A DNA stretch of 64,000 nucleotides from Hydrogenophilus thermoluteolus (GCF_003574215.1 NZ_AP018558.1:778001-842000); one strand, 5' to 3'; shown: positions 24,621 through 32,200, counted from the first letter of the stretch. Numbers and translations are program-made. Notes: generated from the sequence alone by a model not told the origin.

Positions 24621-26348
24621 TTACTGGTGCAACATGGGGTGGGTCAAAATCAGTACCAGCAGACAAAAAAAGAGAATGAATGAGACGGTTTTCCAAAAGA
24701 GGAGCGGGTCGCGGTCGTGGAACGATCGGTTATGCAGGGGGACGAAGTCGGGATTGGGGTGGCGCAAATCGTGGATAAATTCGGAGAGGCTCTCGTACCG
24801 TTTTTCCGCTCGGGGGTGGACGGCTTTTCGAATCGCTGCGTCGACCCAGAAAGGGACGGCGGCGCCCCGCTCGCGCAGTGAACGGTAGCGCAATCCGTAA
24901 AGCTCCTCTTTGCTCACGATCTTGGCGGCGTCAGTGCCATAGGGAAGGTGGCCACCGCTCAACATTTGGTAAGCGATGACGCCGAGCGAGTAGAGGTCGG
25001 ATCGTTTCGAGCCCCGTTCCCCAAGGCGGTACTCTGGGGCTAGGTAGGGAACGGCGCCGGGTGGGACAGATTCGTCCTTGGGTATCTCTTCAACCCAACC
25101 TGCGATCTGCGCCGAGCCGAAGTCGATCACTTTGACGTTACCGTTGGGTTCGATGAGGATGTTCTGAGGACGAAGGTCGCGGTGAATGATCTCTTGCCGG
25201 TGGAGCGCCCGAAGCCCTTTGGCGATCTGTTCGACGATCACACGGACCGTTTCGAGATCGGGTGTGGGGTTGTCTTTCATCCACTGGTCGAGTGTCTGTC
25301 CATCGATGTAGGTAAAAACCGAATAGAGTGCGGTGGGTAGGGTGGTGCGTTCGGCGGCCTTGACCAGGTGGGGGCTGTCGATACGGCGAGCGATCCACTC
25401 TTCCATCAGGAAGCGTTCGAGGTAGTCGAGGTTGTGGGCGAATTCGGTTGCTGGCGCCTTGATGACGACTCGAGCGTCACTCCCGTCCTGCTGTGCGAGG
25501 TATAGGTGGCTGCGGGGGCCACGGTTTAGCTCGCGGATGATGCGGTAACCATCGAGCTCGCTCTGAGGGCGAAGCTCTCCTGGCAGTGGCAGACGAGCCG
25601 CCTCCTCGCTCAGCTCATCCTGCTCGGGGGGAGGAAGTTGCTCGATGCGTATGATTTGGATGGTGAGGTTATCGTCGCTGCCGCGATCGAGCGCTGCTGC
25701 AACGATCCGTTTTGCAGCCAGGTCGAGGTCGTTTGGGTTTTCCCGGATGAGCCGGGCGATTTCGGCGTCGGGAAGGTGCTCGTAGACGCCGTCGGTCATC
25801 AGGATCAGGATGGCACCCACCTCTACGGTGTAGCGCTGATAGTCCATCTCCAGTTGTTCGCGCATCCCGAGGGCACGAGTGAGGTAGCTCTTCTCTCCTT
25901 CCCAGACGCGATGTGCTTCGCTAAGGTGGACCAACTGGTCGCCGACGAGGTGGCAGATCCGCGTGTCGCCGATGTGAAACAGGTGCGCGGAGCGCGATTT
26001 GAGTACGATCGCGCTGAAGGTGCAGACGTATCCCTGGTCGAGGTCGAAGCGGCCTGGCCGATGGCGCGACTGGGCGTACAGCCAGGAATTGGTGGCCGCC
26101 ATGACCCGACGCATGGCGTTTTTCACTGACCAAGCTTCCGAAGTGTCGTAATAGTCTGTGAGAAGACTTTTTACCGCCGTTTCTGCCGCGATATGGCTCA
26201 CCGCACTACTGCTGATGCCATCGGCGATGGCCGCGGCGATCCCTTTCGTCCGGAGAAGATGGCGAGGGGGGCAAAGGTAACCGTGGAAATCTTGGTTGAC
26301 CGCTTTGCGCCCCTTGTCCGAATACTGCCCGACACTGACCTGCAACAT
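24621..26348 (-). CDS. Bifunctional PP2C phosphatase and Ser/Thr protein kinase, membrane-anchored
   Basis: The 575-residue protein joins two opposing activities. Residues 1 to about 240 form a PP2C phosphatase (GRKAVNQDFHGY, AAAIADGISSSAVSH, LILMTDGVYEHL, GSDDNLTIQIIRI). Residues about 275-530 form a Hanks-type kinase: VVIKAP lysine, HRDLRPQN catalytic loop, VIDFGSAQ, LAPEY and SDLYSLGVI. The glycine loop (LNRGPRSHLY) is degenerate and the usual HRDLKP lysine is arginine. A final hydrophobic helix (WKTVSFILFFCLLVLIL) anchors it, with catalytic parts cytoplasmic. The ATG at 26348 is the first that leaves a complete PP2C start. It sits between the FNT channel gene and nrtA. Similar proteins lie beside nitrate genes in other proteobacteria, without known substrate. 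Confidence 0.9.
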   Translation of the reverse strand: MLQVSVGQYSDKGRKAVNQDFHGYLCPPRHLLRTKGIAAAIADGISSSAVSHIAAETAVKSLLTDYYDTSEAWSVKNAMRRVMAATNSWLYAQSRHRPGRFDLDQGYVCTFSAIVLKSRSAHLFHIGDTRICHLVGDQLVHLSEAHRVWEGEKSYLTRALGMREQLEMDYQRYTVEVGAILILMTDGVYEHLPDAEIARLIRENPNDLDLAAKRIVAAALDRGSDDNLTIQIIRIEQLPPPEQDELSEEAARLPLPGELRPQSELDGYRIIRELNRGPRSHLYLAQQDGSDARVVIKAPATEFAHNLDYLERFLMEEWIARRIDSPHLVKAAERTTLPTALYSVFTYIDGQTLDQWMKDNPTPDLETVRVIVEQIAKGLRALHRQEIIHRDLRPQNILIEPNGNVKVIDFGSAQIAGWVEEIPKDESVPPGAVPYLAPEYRLGERGSKRSDLYSLGVIAYQMLSGGHLPYGTDAAKIVSKEELYGLRYRSLRERGAAVPFWVDAAIRKAVHPRAEKRYESLSEFIHDLRHPNPDFVPLHNRSFHDRDPLLFWKTVSFILFFCLLVLILTHPMLHQ

Positions 26349-26404
26349 GTTCGCGTTCCGCCAAGGGGCCTCGTCCCCAGGTAGGGGGGCGAGGCGTGAG
26401 GAAC

Positions 26405-27298
26405 TCAGAGGCTTGCCTTCAGCGTCTCTGCGTGCCGAGGGAGGGAGCTGCTGGGTTCGCGATCGCTTTTGCCAGCGTTCCGGCCATTCTTGAGCAGTCG
26501 CTCTGGGCTGGTCCGAACGTGGGTGTAGTAGAGCGGAAGTCCGACGAGGAGAAATCCGCCCACGAGGTTGCCCAGCGCGGTTGGGATTTCGTTCCAGATG
26601 AAATAGTCGGCAAGGGTGAAGCCGCCCCCCATGATCATAGAGAAGGGGAAGAGGAACATGTTGACGATCGAATGTTCGAATCCCATGTAGAAGAAGAGCA
26701 TGATCGGCATCCACATCGCGGCCATCTTGCCGGTGGCGGAGGTCGAGATCATCGCGCCGACTACGCCCATGGAGACCATCCAGTTACATAGCATGCCCCG
26801 GATGAAGATGGTGAACCATCCTTCGATGCCATGTGCCTTGTAACCGAGCGTCCGCCCTTCGCCGATATGCCCCACTTTCTCGGCAATCACCCCACCATCG
26901 GTGGAGTAACCATAGGTGAGGATGAAGGACATCAGGAAGGCAACGAAGAGCGCACCGGCGAAATTGCCGATGAAGACCAGTCCCCAGTTGCGGAGTACTT
27001 CAGAAACGGTGACTCCAGGACGCTTGTCGAGCAGCGCAAGCGGCACCAGCGTGAACACCCCAGTGAGGAGGTCGAACTTCATCAGGTAGAGCATGATGAA
27101 GCCGACCGGAAAGAGGATCGCACCGAGTAACGGCGATCCCGTGTTGACAGTGACGGTGATCGCAAATATCGCGGCCAGCCCGAGGATGGCACCCGCCATG
27201 AAGGCGCGGATGAGCGTATCCTTGGTGGACATGTACACCTTGGATTCGCCCTGATCGACCATCTTGGTGACGAATTCGCTGGGTTCGAGATACGACAT
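26405..27298 (-). CDS. Formate/nitrite transporter (FNT) family channel
   Basis: It is a pentameric-type inner membrane channel, here most likely for nitrite (NirC-like) because of its neighbours. The 297-residue protein has six membrane helices and FNT landmarks: GSPLLGAILFPVGFIMLYLM, IGNFAGALFVAF, LCNWMVSMGVV, the central-histidine segment FYMGFEHSIVNMFLFP, and LGNLVGGFLLVGLPLYY. A strong ribosome site, AAGGAGGT, lies 6 bases before the ATG. It is the first gene of the nitrate group, 56 bases before the kinase/phosphatase gene, and is preceded by a sigma54-type promoter. Formate transport is possible but less likely. Confidence 0.9.
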   Translation of the reverse strand: MSYLEPSEFVTKMVDQGESKVYMSTKDTLIRAFMAGAILGLAAIFAITVTVNTGSPLLGAILFPVGFIMLYLMKFDLLTGVFTLVPLALLDKRPGVTVSEVLRNWGLVFIGNFAGALFVAFLMSFILTYGYSTDGGVIAEKVGHIGEGRTLGYKAHGIEGWFTIFIRGMLCNWMVSMGVVGAMISTSATGKMAAMWMPIMLFFYMGFEHSIVNMFLFPFSMIMGGGFTLADYFIWNEIPTALGNLVGGFLLVGLPLYYTHVRTSPERLLKNGRNAGKSDREPSSSLPRHAETLKASL

Positions 27299-27395
27299 GG
27301 TGAAACCTCCTTCAATCCTTGTGAAACTGTGTCATTTCGGTGCGTACCCGTGGGCGGTTGGCCGACCTTAGGCCAAGTCTGCCCGAGTGTTTTTC

Positions 27396-27412
27396 AGCAA
27401 AATTGATGCCTA
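27396..27412 (-). promoter_or_regulatory. Sigma54-type promoter of the FNT-kinase transcript
   Basis: On the minus strand it reads TAGGCATCAATTTTGCT. The invariant GG and GC are 10 bases apart and the -12 half TTGCT is perfect; the -24 half (AGGCATC for TGGCACG) has three mismatches. Predicted transcription start is near 27385, giving an 87-base leader that opens with a small hairpin TTGGCC-N7-GGCCAA (27358-27376). An NtrC-like site lies about 117 bases upstream, at the usual enhancer distance. Confidence 0.72.
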
Positions 27413-27483
27413 AGATGTATGTTATTGAAATAAAACAACAAAAAAATCGCGAGGTTGCGCTTTATAGGGGGGCGTTGTTGAAG

Positions 27484-27510
27484 TTTGGTGCACTGCACCA
27501 AAATCGTGCA
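27484..27510. promoter_or_regulatory. NtrC-like enhancer site, overlapping dyads
   Basis: TGCACCAAAATCGTGCA at 27494-27510 matches the NtrC dyad TGCACY-N5-GGTGCA with one mismatch. It overlaps a perfect 19-base inverted repeat, TTTGGTGCACTGCACCAAA, at 27484-27502 (9-base arms around one C). Three half-sites thus lie within 27 bases. The centre of the better dyad is about 117 bases before the predicted sigma54 start at 27385. Confidence 0.7.
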
Positions 27511-27542
27511 TGAAAGAAGCGCGGACGCGCACCTGAAAGTGG

Positions 27543-27573
27543 CCTGCTGGAGTCCGTTTATGGCTCCGGCAGG
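27543..27573. repeat. Hairpin in the dolP-FNT gap
   Basis: CCTGCTGGAG (27543-27552) and CTCCGGCAGG (27564-27573) pair over 10 bases with one G-U wobble and an 11-base loop. No T-tract follows on either strand. The whole 395-base gap 27299-27693 holds the FNT leader, sigma54 promoter, NtrC-like dyads, this hairpin and a likely terminator; I see no gene in it. Confidence 0.45.
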
Positions 27574-27601
27574 TCGCTTCGGTTGGCAACGATGAGAATC
27601 G

Positions 27602-27630
27602 AAAAGGGGCTGCGCCCAAAGCGCGTCCCC
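27602..27630 (-). terminator. Probable terminator of the yraN-diaA-dolP transcript
   Basis: On the minus strand two 4-bp GC stems (GGGG/CCCC and GCGC/GCGC) separated by a two-base internal loop enclose TTTGG and are followed by TTTT. It lies 64 bases after the dolP stop and would insulate the nitrate promoter region. A second stem, CCCCCTT/AAGGGGG, is just upstream. The imperfect stem and short T-tract keep confidence moderate. Confidence 0.42.
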
Positions 27631-27693
27631 CTTTGCCGGGCGAAGGGGGGCGGTTGGCTTATTCCGGTGGATGAGGGAGGGAAGCGGTCGCCG

Positions 27694-28323
27694 TCAGCGC
27701 CCGTTTTGCGACTGCTTCGCTGCGTGATCGAGCCGTTTCGCCTCTGCCTCGCTGATGAATTCGAAGACGCGCACCACCCGCTTCACCCCCGAGGTGGTGC
27801 GAGCGACATAGGTGGCGGCGTCGCCTTCCCGACGCGTCACGAGCCCCATCAGGTAGACGACCCCCCCTTCGGTGACCACCTTGACGAGGTGGGCGGGGAC
27901 ATCACGGTTGCCGACCAACCGCGCTTTGACTTGCGTGGTGAGCGATGCGTCGTTGGCGCGTGACGCCAGAGACGACGGCGCAGCGATGATCAGTTCATTG
28001 ACGACGGCGCGGACGTTTTCGGTTTGTTTGGCGAGCGTTTCCGCGCGTTGTTTGGCCGCTTCGTCGGGGACTTCGCCCGTCAGCAGCACGATGCGGTTGT
28101 AGGAGGTGACATTGACATGGGCGCGATCGCCGAGCGCTTTTTGGATTGCGCTACTGATCTTCCATTCCAGTTGTTCGTCTTCGACGACCGCGCCGGCAGT
28201 TCGCCGGTCCGCGGCAACCGCTGCGGTTGCCGCGACACCGGTGGCAATGGCAGGGAAGCAGCCCGACAACGTGGGGGTGAGCACCGCCAACCCCAGGGTG
28301 AGCAACAGGGTCGTTTTTTTCAT
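27694..28323 (-). CDS. dolP: Dual BON-domain outer membrane lipoprotein
   Basis: DolP (YraP) maintains outer membrane integrity and associates with the BAM machinery in E. coli. The 209-residue protein has a lipoprotein signal (KKTTLLLTLGLAVLTPTLSGC, Cys near residue 22), then two BON domains: one from about 52 (EWKISSAIQKALGD, NVTSYNRIVLLTGEVPDEA) and one from about 126 (LTTQVKARLVGN, GGVVYLMGLVTRREG, VKRVVRVFEFI). The start overlaps the diaA stop by 4 bases. The yraN-diaA-dolP order next to rsmI matches E. coli. Confidence 0.92.
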   Translation of the reverse strand: MKKTTLLLTLGLAVLTPTLSGCFPAIATGVAATAAVAADRRTAGAVVEDEQLEWKISSAIQKALGDRAHVNVTSYNRIVLLTGEVPDEAAKQRAETLAKQTENVRAVVNELIIAAPSSLASRANDASLTTQVKARLVGNRDVPAHLVKVVTEGGVVYLMGLVTRREGDAATYVARTTSGVKRVVRVFEFISEAEAKRLDHAAKQSQNGR

Positions 28324-28877
28324 ACCAGTTCTCCAAACAAGAGTTGTTCCCAGGTTTCGGTCAGGGCGTTGAGCAGGAAAAGGAGCAGTTCGTCCTGCTG
28401 TGCGGGGGGAAGTTCCGGCAGCGCCACAGGAACGTCGCCACCGCGCAGTTGCGACCAGATGTGTTCGTCCGGGTCATGGCCGATCACGATCAAGGGAGAT
28501 CCCGCTTCGAGTGCGGTGCGCATCGCGGCGCGTATGGTTTCGCTGGGTTCATGACCGAGCAGGATCATGACGCAGTCGCCCGGTTGCGCCAAAACGTCCA
28601 GCGGCTGTCCGTGCGGCGGCGTTGTAGCGGCGGGCAGGTGAACCGCGGCAAAAGGGGGGCGCTCGCGTTCGAGTCCGTACCAAAGCCGTTCGGTGAAATG
28701 GGCAGCAAGGTAGTGGGTCCCTGGGCCGCTCACGATCCACAGTCGGTGGCCGCTCAAGACCGTTTGCGCCAGAATTTCCGCTGCGGCAGCAAGCGGGGGC
28801 GCCAAGGCGTCGACGGTCTCCCGGTAGAGGCTTTGCTGAAACGCAAAGCGGTCGCTTAGGGCTTCGATCAGATCCAT
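28320..28877 (-). CDS. diaA: SIS-domain protein, DiaA/GmhA-like
   Basis: DiaA stimulates initiation by binding DnaA in E. coli; GmhA relatives isomerise sedoheptulose 7-phosphate. This 185-residue protein has the SIS fold (LSGHRLWIVSGPGTHYLAAHF, GDCVMILLGHEPSETIRAAM, GSPLIVIGHDPD), but its sequence is diverged from both. The usual GNGGSAxxA loop is GPGTHYLAA here, so isomerase activity is doubtful. DiaA is chosen by synteny with yraN and dolP. The start at 28877 leaves 10 bases after yraN; an upstream in-frame ATG at 29000 would lie inside yraN. Confidence 0.75.
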   Translation of the reverse strand: MDLIEALSDRFAFQQSLYRETVDALAPPLAAAAEILAQTVLSGHRLWIVSGPGTHYLAAHFTERLWYGLERERPPFAAVHLPAATTPPHGQPLDVLAQPGDCVMILLGHEPSETIRAAMRTALEAGSPLIVIGHDPDEHIWSQLRGGDVPVALPELPPAQQDELLLFLLNALTETWEQLLFGELV

Positions 28878-28887
28878 ACGGCGCAGT

Positions 28888-29298
28888 TTACCAGGGGGAA
28901 GGGGCAAATGCGTTGGGGATCCACTCAGGCGTCTCAAGGGTCCCGGTAAATGCCAAAAGGTCGCAACGCATCGCGCGATGGGCATGCTGACGCCCTTCAC
29001 GGCCGTTTAGCCAGTAGCGAATCGCGGCGGTCAGGCGTTGCTGCTTGGTAGGGGTGACGCTCTCTACTGCCGAGCCATAACGGGCGGAGCGGCGATGGCG
29101 GACTTCGATGAAAACCAGTGTTGCCCCATCCAGGGCAATGATGTCGATCTCGCCGCGTCGGCACCGGACGTTGCGGGCAATGACCGTCCAGCCGCGGTCA
29201 TAGCACCATTGCGCCGCTCGGTTTTCGAAATGGGCGCCGGTGGTGCGGGAATCCGAAGAGAGGCGGGTGGCAGATGTGCGAGAATCGGACAATGGCAT
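28888..29298 (-). CDS. yraN: UPF0102 / YraN-family predicted endonuclease
   Basis: It is a small protein of the restriction-endonuclease-like superfamily, of unproven role. The 136-residue sequence has FENRAAQWCYDRGWTVIARNVRCRRGEIDIIALDGATLVFIEVRHR, where the glutamates and Asp of GEID and the E of IEVR form the nuclease-like core (EVR in place of the common EVK). The start at 29298 is chosen to avoid a low-complexity upstream extension; it lies only 14 bases from the divergent rsmI start. Confidence 0.88.
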   Translation of the reverse strand: MPLSDSRTSATRLSSDSRTTGAHFENRAAQWCYDRGWTVIARNVRCRRGEIDIIALDGATLVFIEVRHRRSARYGSAVESVTPTKQQRLTAAIRYWLNGREGRQHAHRAMRCDLLAFTGTLETPEWIPNAFAPSPW

Positions 29299-29312
29299 AT
29301 GGGGAGGTGAAG

Positions 29313-30209
29313 ATGCAAGCGGATTGGCGTGCGTTGGCGGAGGAGGCCTCATGGCGGTTGCCGACGGCTGCATTGTACGTAGTCGCAACCCCGCTTGGCA
29401 ACCGGTTCGACCTCTCTGTGCGCGCATTGGCGGTGCTTTCGGGGGTGGCCGGGATTGCGGCAGAAGATACGCGCGTCACGGCGCGGTTGTTGGAAAGTTG
29501 GGGGATTCGCACGCCGCTTGTCGCGCTCCACGCCCACAACGAGCGCAGCGCCGCAGAGGTGTTGTGTGCGCGTCTCGCAGCTGGCGAGCACTGGGCGTTG
29601 GTGAGTGACGCGGGGACCCCTGCCGTTTCCGATCCCGGTGTCAAAGTGGTCGCCATGGTGCGCGAGCAGGGGTTCCCGGTGGTGGCGATCCCTGGGCCGA
29701 GCGCAGTGACCGCGGCGATTTCGATTTCGGGATGGGGAGAGTCGGGTTTTGCTTTTCGGGGTTTTTTGCCGGCAAAAGCGGCGCAACGCCGTGCAGCGAT
29801 CCGCGAAGCAGCCGCAGGGGATTTGCCTACGGTCTGGTTCGAAACGCCACACCGGATCGACGAAGCGCTGGCCGATTTCGCTGCCACGCTGGGGACGAAT
29901 CATCCCGTGTTCGTCGCGCGGGAGATGACGAAGCGTTTCGAAGAGAGTTTTCGCGGAACCGTAACCGAGGCCCAAGCGTGGCTGGCGGCACGGCGTGAGC
30001 GCAAGCATGGTGAATTCGTTTTGGTCGTTCCACCGGCGAACGACGACTCCGAACGTACGGCAAGGGCAAAGGCCTGGTGCGAACGGTTCATCGCAGCGGG
30101 GGTGGCTCGTTCGGAAGCGGTTCGCTGGGCTGCGGAGCTTTTCCAGATTTCCAAGAACCGGTTGTATGATTGGGTGGTTGCGCACGAAAGGATTCGCGAT
30201 GACAGTTGA
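29313..30209 (+). CDS. rsmI: 16S rRNA (cytidine-1402 2'-O)-methyltransferase
   Basis: RsmI methylates the ribose of C1402 in 16S rRNA. The 298-residue protein has the tetrapyrrole-methylase fold with ALYVVATPLGNRFDLSVRAL, AEDTRVTARLLESWGI, ALVSDAGTPAVSDPG, VVAIPGPSAVTAAISISG and FRGFLPAK. The ATG at 29313 follows GGGGAGGTGAAG, a better start than two in-frame ATGs upstream. It overlaps pyrC by 11 bases. Confidence 0.95.
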   Translation: MQADWRALAEEASWRLPTAALYVVATPLGNRFDLSVRALAVLSGVAGIAAEDTRVTARLLESWGIRTPLVALHAHNERSAAEVLCARLAAGEHWALVSDAGTPAVSDPGVKVVAMVREQGFPVVAIPGPSAVTAAISISGWGESGFAFRGFLPAKAAQRRAAIREAAAGDLPTVWFETPHRIDEALADFAATLGTNHPVFVAREMTKRFEESFRGTVTEAQAWLAARRERKHGEFVLVVPPANDDSERTARAKAWCERFIAAGVARSEAVRWAAELFQISKNRLYDWVVAHERIRDDS

Positions 30210-31278
30210 GCGGTTTGCTTTGCCCCGGCCTGACGATTGGCATTTGCATGTTCGCGACGGCGCAGCGCTTGCCGCGGTGGTGCCCCATACCGCGGCGGTT
30301 TTTGGTCGCGCGCTGATCATGCCCAATTTGAAACCCCCCGTGACCACGGTTGCCGCTGCGCTTGCCTATCGTGAGCGGATCCTTTCCGTGGTTCGTGCCC
30401 TATCCGGAGCGGCAGCGCGCTTCGAGCCGATCATGACGCTCTATTTGACCGAAACGACAACAGTGACCGAAATCGACCGCGCAGCAGCAACGCAGGGGCG
30501 CGTTCGCGCCGTGAAGCTCTATCCGGCTGGGGCAACGACCAATGCCGAGAGCGGCGTTCGGTGCATCGAGCGGGTCTATCCCGTTCTGGAACGGATGGAA
30601 GCGCGCGGGATCGTGCTCTGCGTGCATGGTGAAGTCACCGATCCGGAAATCGACCTGTTCGATCGTGAAGCAGTTTTCATCGAACGGGTGCTGGATCCGA
30701 TCGTGCGCCGTTTCCCGGGGCTCAAAGTGGTGCTCGAACATATCACGACGGCCGATGCGGTGGCGTTCGTCGAAGCGGCGCCAGAAAACGTTGCCGCGAC
30801 GATCACTGCGCACCACCTGCTTTATAACCGCAACGCGATTTTCCAAGGCGGGATACGTCCCCACTACTACTGCTTGCCGGTGCTCAAGCGGGAGCAGCAT
30901 CGGCAGGCGCTCGTTCGAGCGGCTACGAGTGGCAACCCCAAATTCTTTTTGGGTACCGATTCGGCACCCCATGCGCGCAGTACGAAAGAGGCCGTCTGTG
31001 GGTGCGCAGGCTGTTACACGGCGTACGCCGCGTTGCCGCTGTACGCACAAGCGTTTGCGTCCGTCGGGGCGCTCGATCGGTTACCCGATTTCGCGGCACG
31101 CTTCGGCGCCGCATTCTACGGTTTCCCGCAGGCAACCGAGCAGGTGACGTTGGTGCGATGCCCCTGGACGGTACCGCAAACGTTTCCCTATCTTCCCGAC
31201 GATCCTTTGGTGCCGCTCTGTGCAGGCGAAGCGCTCGAATGGCAGGTGGAGGTGAGTGATGGTGAGGAAAGCGAATGA
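30199..31278 (+). CDS. pyrC: Dihydroorotase
   Basis: PyrC cyclises carbamoyl-aspartate to dihydroorotate in pyrimidine synthesis. The 359-residue protein is the class II, E. coli-like type: DDWHLHVRDG (two zinc His), MPNLKPPVTT, KLYPAGATTN (carboxylated lysine), CVHGEVTDPEIDLFDRE, LEHITTADAV, TAHHLLYNRN and FLGTDSAPHA. AAGGA lies before the ATG at 30199. It overlaps rsmI upstream by 11 bases and the lipoprotein gene downstream by 20, so the three are likely coupled. Confidence 0.97.
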   Translation: MTVERFALPRPDDWHLHVRDGAALAAVVPHTAAVFGRALIMPNLKPPVTTVAAALAYRERILSVVRALSGAAARFEPIMTLYLTETTTVTEIDRAAATQGRVRAVKLYPAGATTNAESGVRCIERVYPVLERMEARGIVLCVHGEVTDPEIDLFDREAVFIERVLDPIVRRFPGLKVVLEHITTADAVAFVEAAPENVAATITAHHLLYNRNAIFQGGIRPHYYCLPVLKREQHRQALVRAATSGNPKFFLGTDSAPHARSTKEAVCGCAGCYTAYAALPLYAQAFASVGALDRLPDFAARFGAAFYGFPQATEQVTLVRCPWTVPQTFPYLPDDPLVPLCAGEALEWQVEVSDGEESE

Positions 31279-31693
31279 TCTGCGCGTGCGGTTGCTGACA
31301 CCTTTCCTTCTGGGGGCAGCGGCGCTCGTTCTGACCGGTTGCGAGAATTCGGCGACGGCGTACCAGATCGAAGGGCGCGAGCACGCGTTGATCTTGGTGC
31401 GCGAGCAGCGGCTGCCGTTCGCGGCGATCGAACAGTTCGTTGTGGTGAGTCGTTTGCCGGTCTGTCAGCGCCGTTGGCGCATCCAAGAGGATGGCACGCC
31501 GATGACGCCGATGCGGGTCTATCACGCCGGTGATCTCCTTTGGGCGCTCGAGCAAAAGGGCCGTTGGTATTTGGCGACGACAGAAGATTGCAAGGTACAG
31601 CGTTGGCCAAACCCCAATCCGCAATCGTTGGGGCCGTTGGTGGGAACGTTTCAAGAAAAAGACGGTCAAGTGGTCTTTGTCGCGGCACAGTAA
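31259..31693 (+). CDS. Small predicted lipoprotein of unknown function
   Basis: It encodes 144 residues with a lipoprotein signal: basic VRKANDLRVR, hydrophobic LLTPFLLGAAALVL, lipobox LTGC (Cys near 27). The mature part is about 115 residues with an all-beta look: HALILVREQRLPF, QFVVVSRLPVCQRRWRI, MRVYHAGDLLWALEQKGRWYLATTEDC, ending in LVGTFQEKDGQVVFVA. Two mature cysteines (in PVCQRR and EDCKVQ) could form a disulfide. I do not recognise the family. GGAGG precedes the ATG at 31259; GTG at 31256 is an alternative. It overlaps pyrC by 20 bases and ends 17 bases before rnpB, covering part of the rnpB promoter. Confidence 0.8.
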   Translation: MVRKANDLRVRLLTPFLLGAAALVLTGCENSATAYQIEGREHALILVREQRLPFAAIEQFVVVSRLPVCQRRWRIQEDGTPMTPMRVYHAGDLLWALEQKGRWYLATTEDCKVQRWPNPNPQSLGPLVGTFQEKDGQVVFVAAQ

Positions 31694-31704
31694 GCCCTTA
31701 TAAT
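31677..31704 (+). promoter_or_regulatory. Sigma70 promoter of rnpB
   Basis: TTGTCG at 31677-31682 and a perfect TATAAT at 31699-31704, spaced 16 bases, place transcription start near 31711, which is exactly where the RNase P fold begins. The -35 element lies within the last codons of the lipoprotein gene. Confidence 0.85.
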
Positions 31705-31710
31705 ACTTTC

Positions 31711-32083
31711 GGAAGTCCGCCAAGGCAGTCGCCGCCGTCGCAAGGACGGGGGAGGAAAGTCCGGGCTCCACAGAGCAGGATGCCGGTTAACGGCCGGGCG
31801 CCGTGAGGCGACGGAAAGTGCCACAGAGAACAGACCGCCGATGGCCCGTTTCTACGGGATCAGGCAAGGGTGAAACGGTGGGGTAAGAGCCCACCGCGGT
31901 CCGGGTAACCGGACCGGCACGGTAAACCCCATCCGGAGCAAGGCCGAATAGGGAAGCAACGGCGTGGCTCGCGCCGCTTCCGGGTTGGCCGCTCGAGCCT
32001 GGCGGTGACGTCAGGCCTAGAGGAATGACTGCCCCAGGCGGTGTTGCCGCCTGCGACAGAACCCGGCTTACTGGCGGGCTTCC
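31711..32083 (+). ncRNA. rnpB: RNase P RNA (class A)
   Basis: This is the catalytic RNA that trims tRNA 5' leaders. The 5' end GGAAGTCCGCCA pairs with the 3' TGGCGGGCTTCC (P1 region). Conserved elements appear in order: GAGGAAAGTCCGGGCTCC near 31752, ACAGAGAACAGACCGCCGAT near 31822, GGGATCAGGCAAGGGTGAAA near 31857, GGTAAGAGCCCACCG, GGCACGGTAAACCCC near 31917, GGCCGAATAGGG, and the 3' CGACAGAACCCGGCTTA near 32053 that pairs with the first to form P4. The length of about 373 bases is typical. Confidence 0.96.
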
Positions 32084-32200
32084 ACTCTCGCTTTTTTGTC
32101 TCTCCTTCCTCTTCAGTTGTACGCATGTGATTCCGCCCCGATTCGGCTAACCGGGGCGCGCACATGGTTCGTCGAATCTTTTTCGCTGGTGTGGATAGCG

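Noticed and set aside
32135..32157. Stem GCCCCG/CGGGGC as the rnpB terminator
   Set aside because: Short stem with a long loop and no T-tract; the structure at 32201-32228 is far better.
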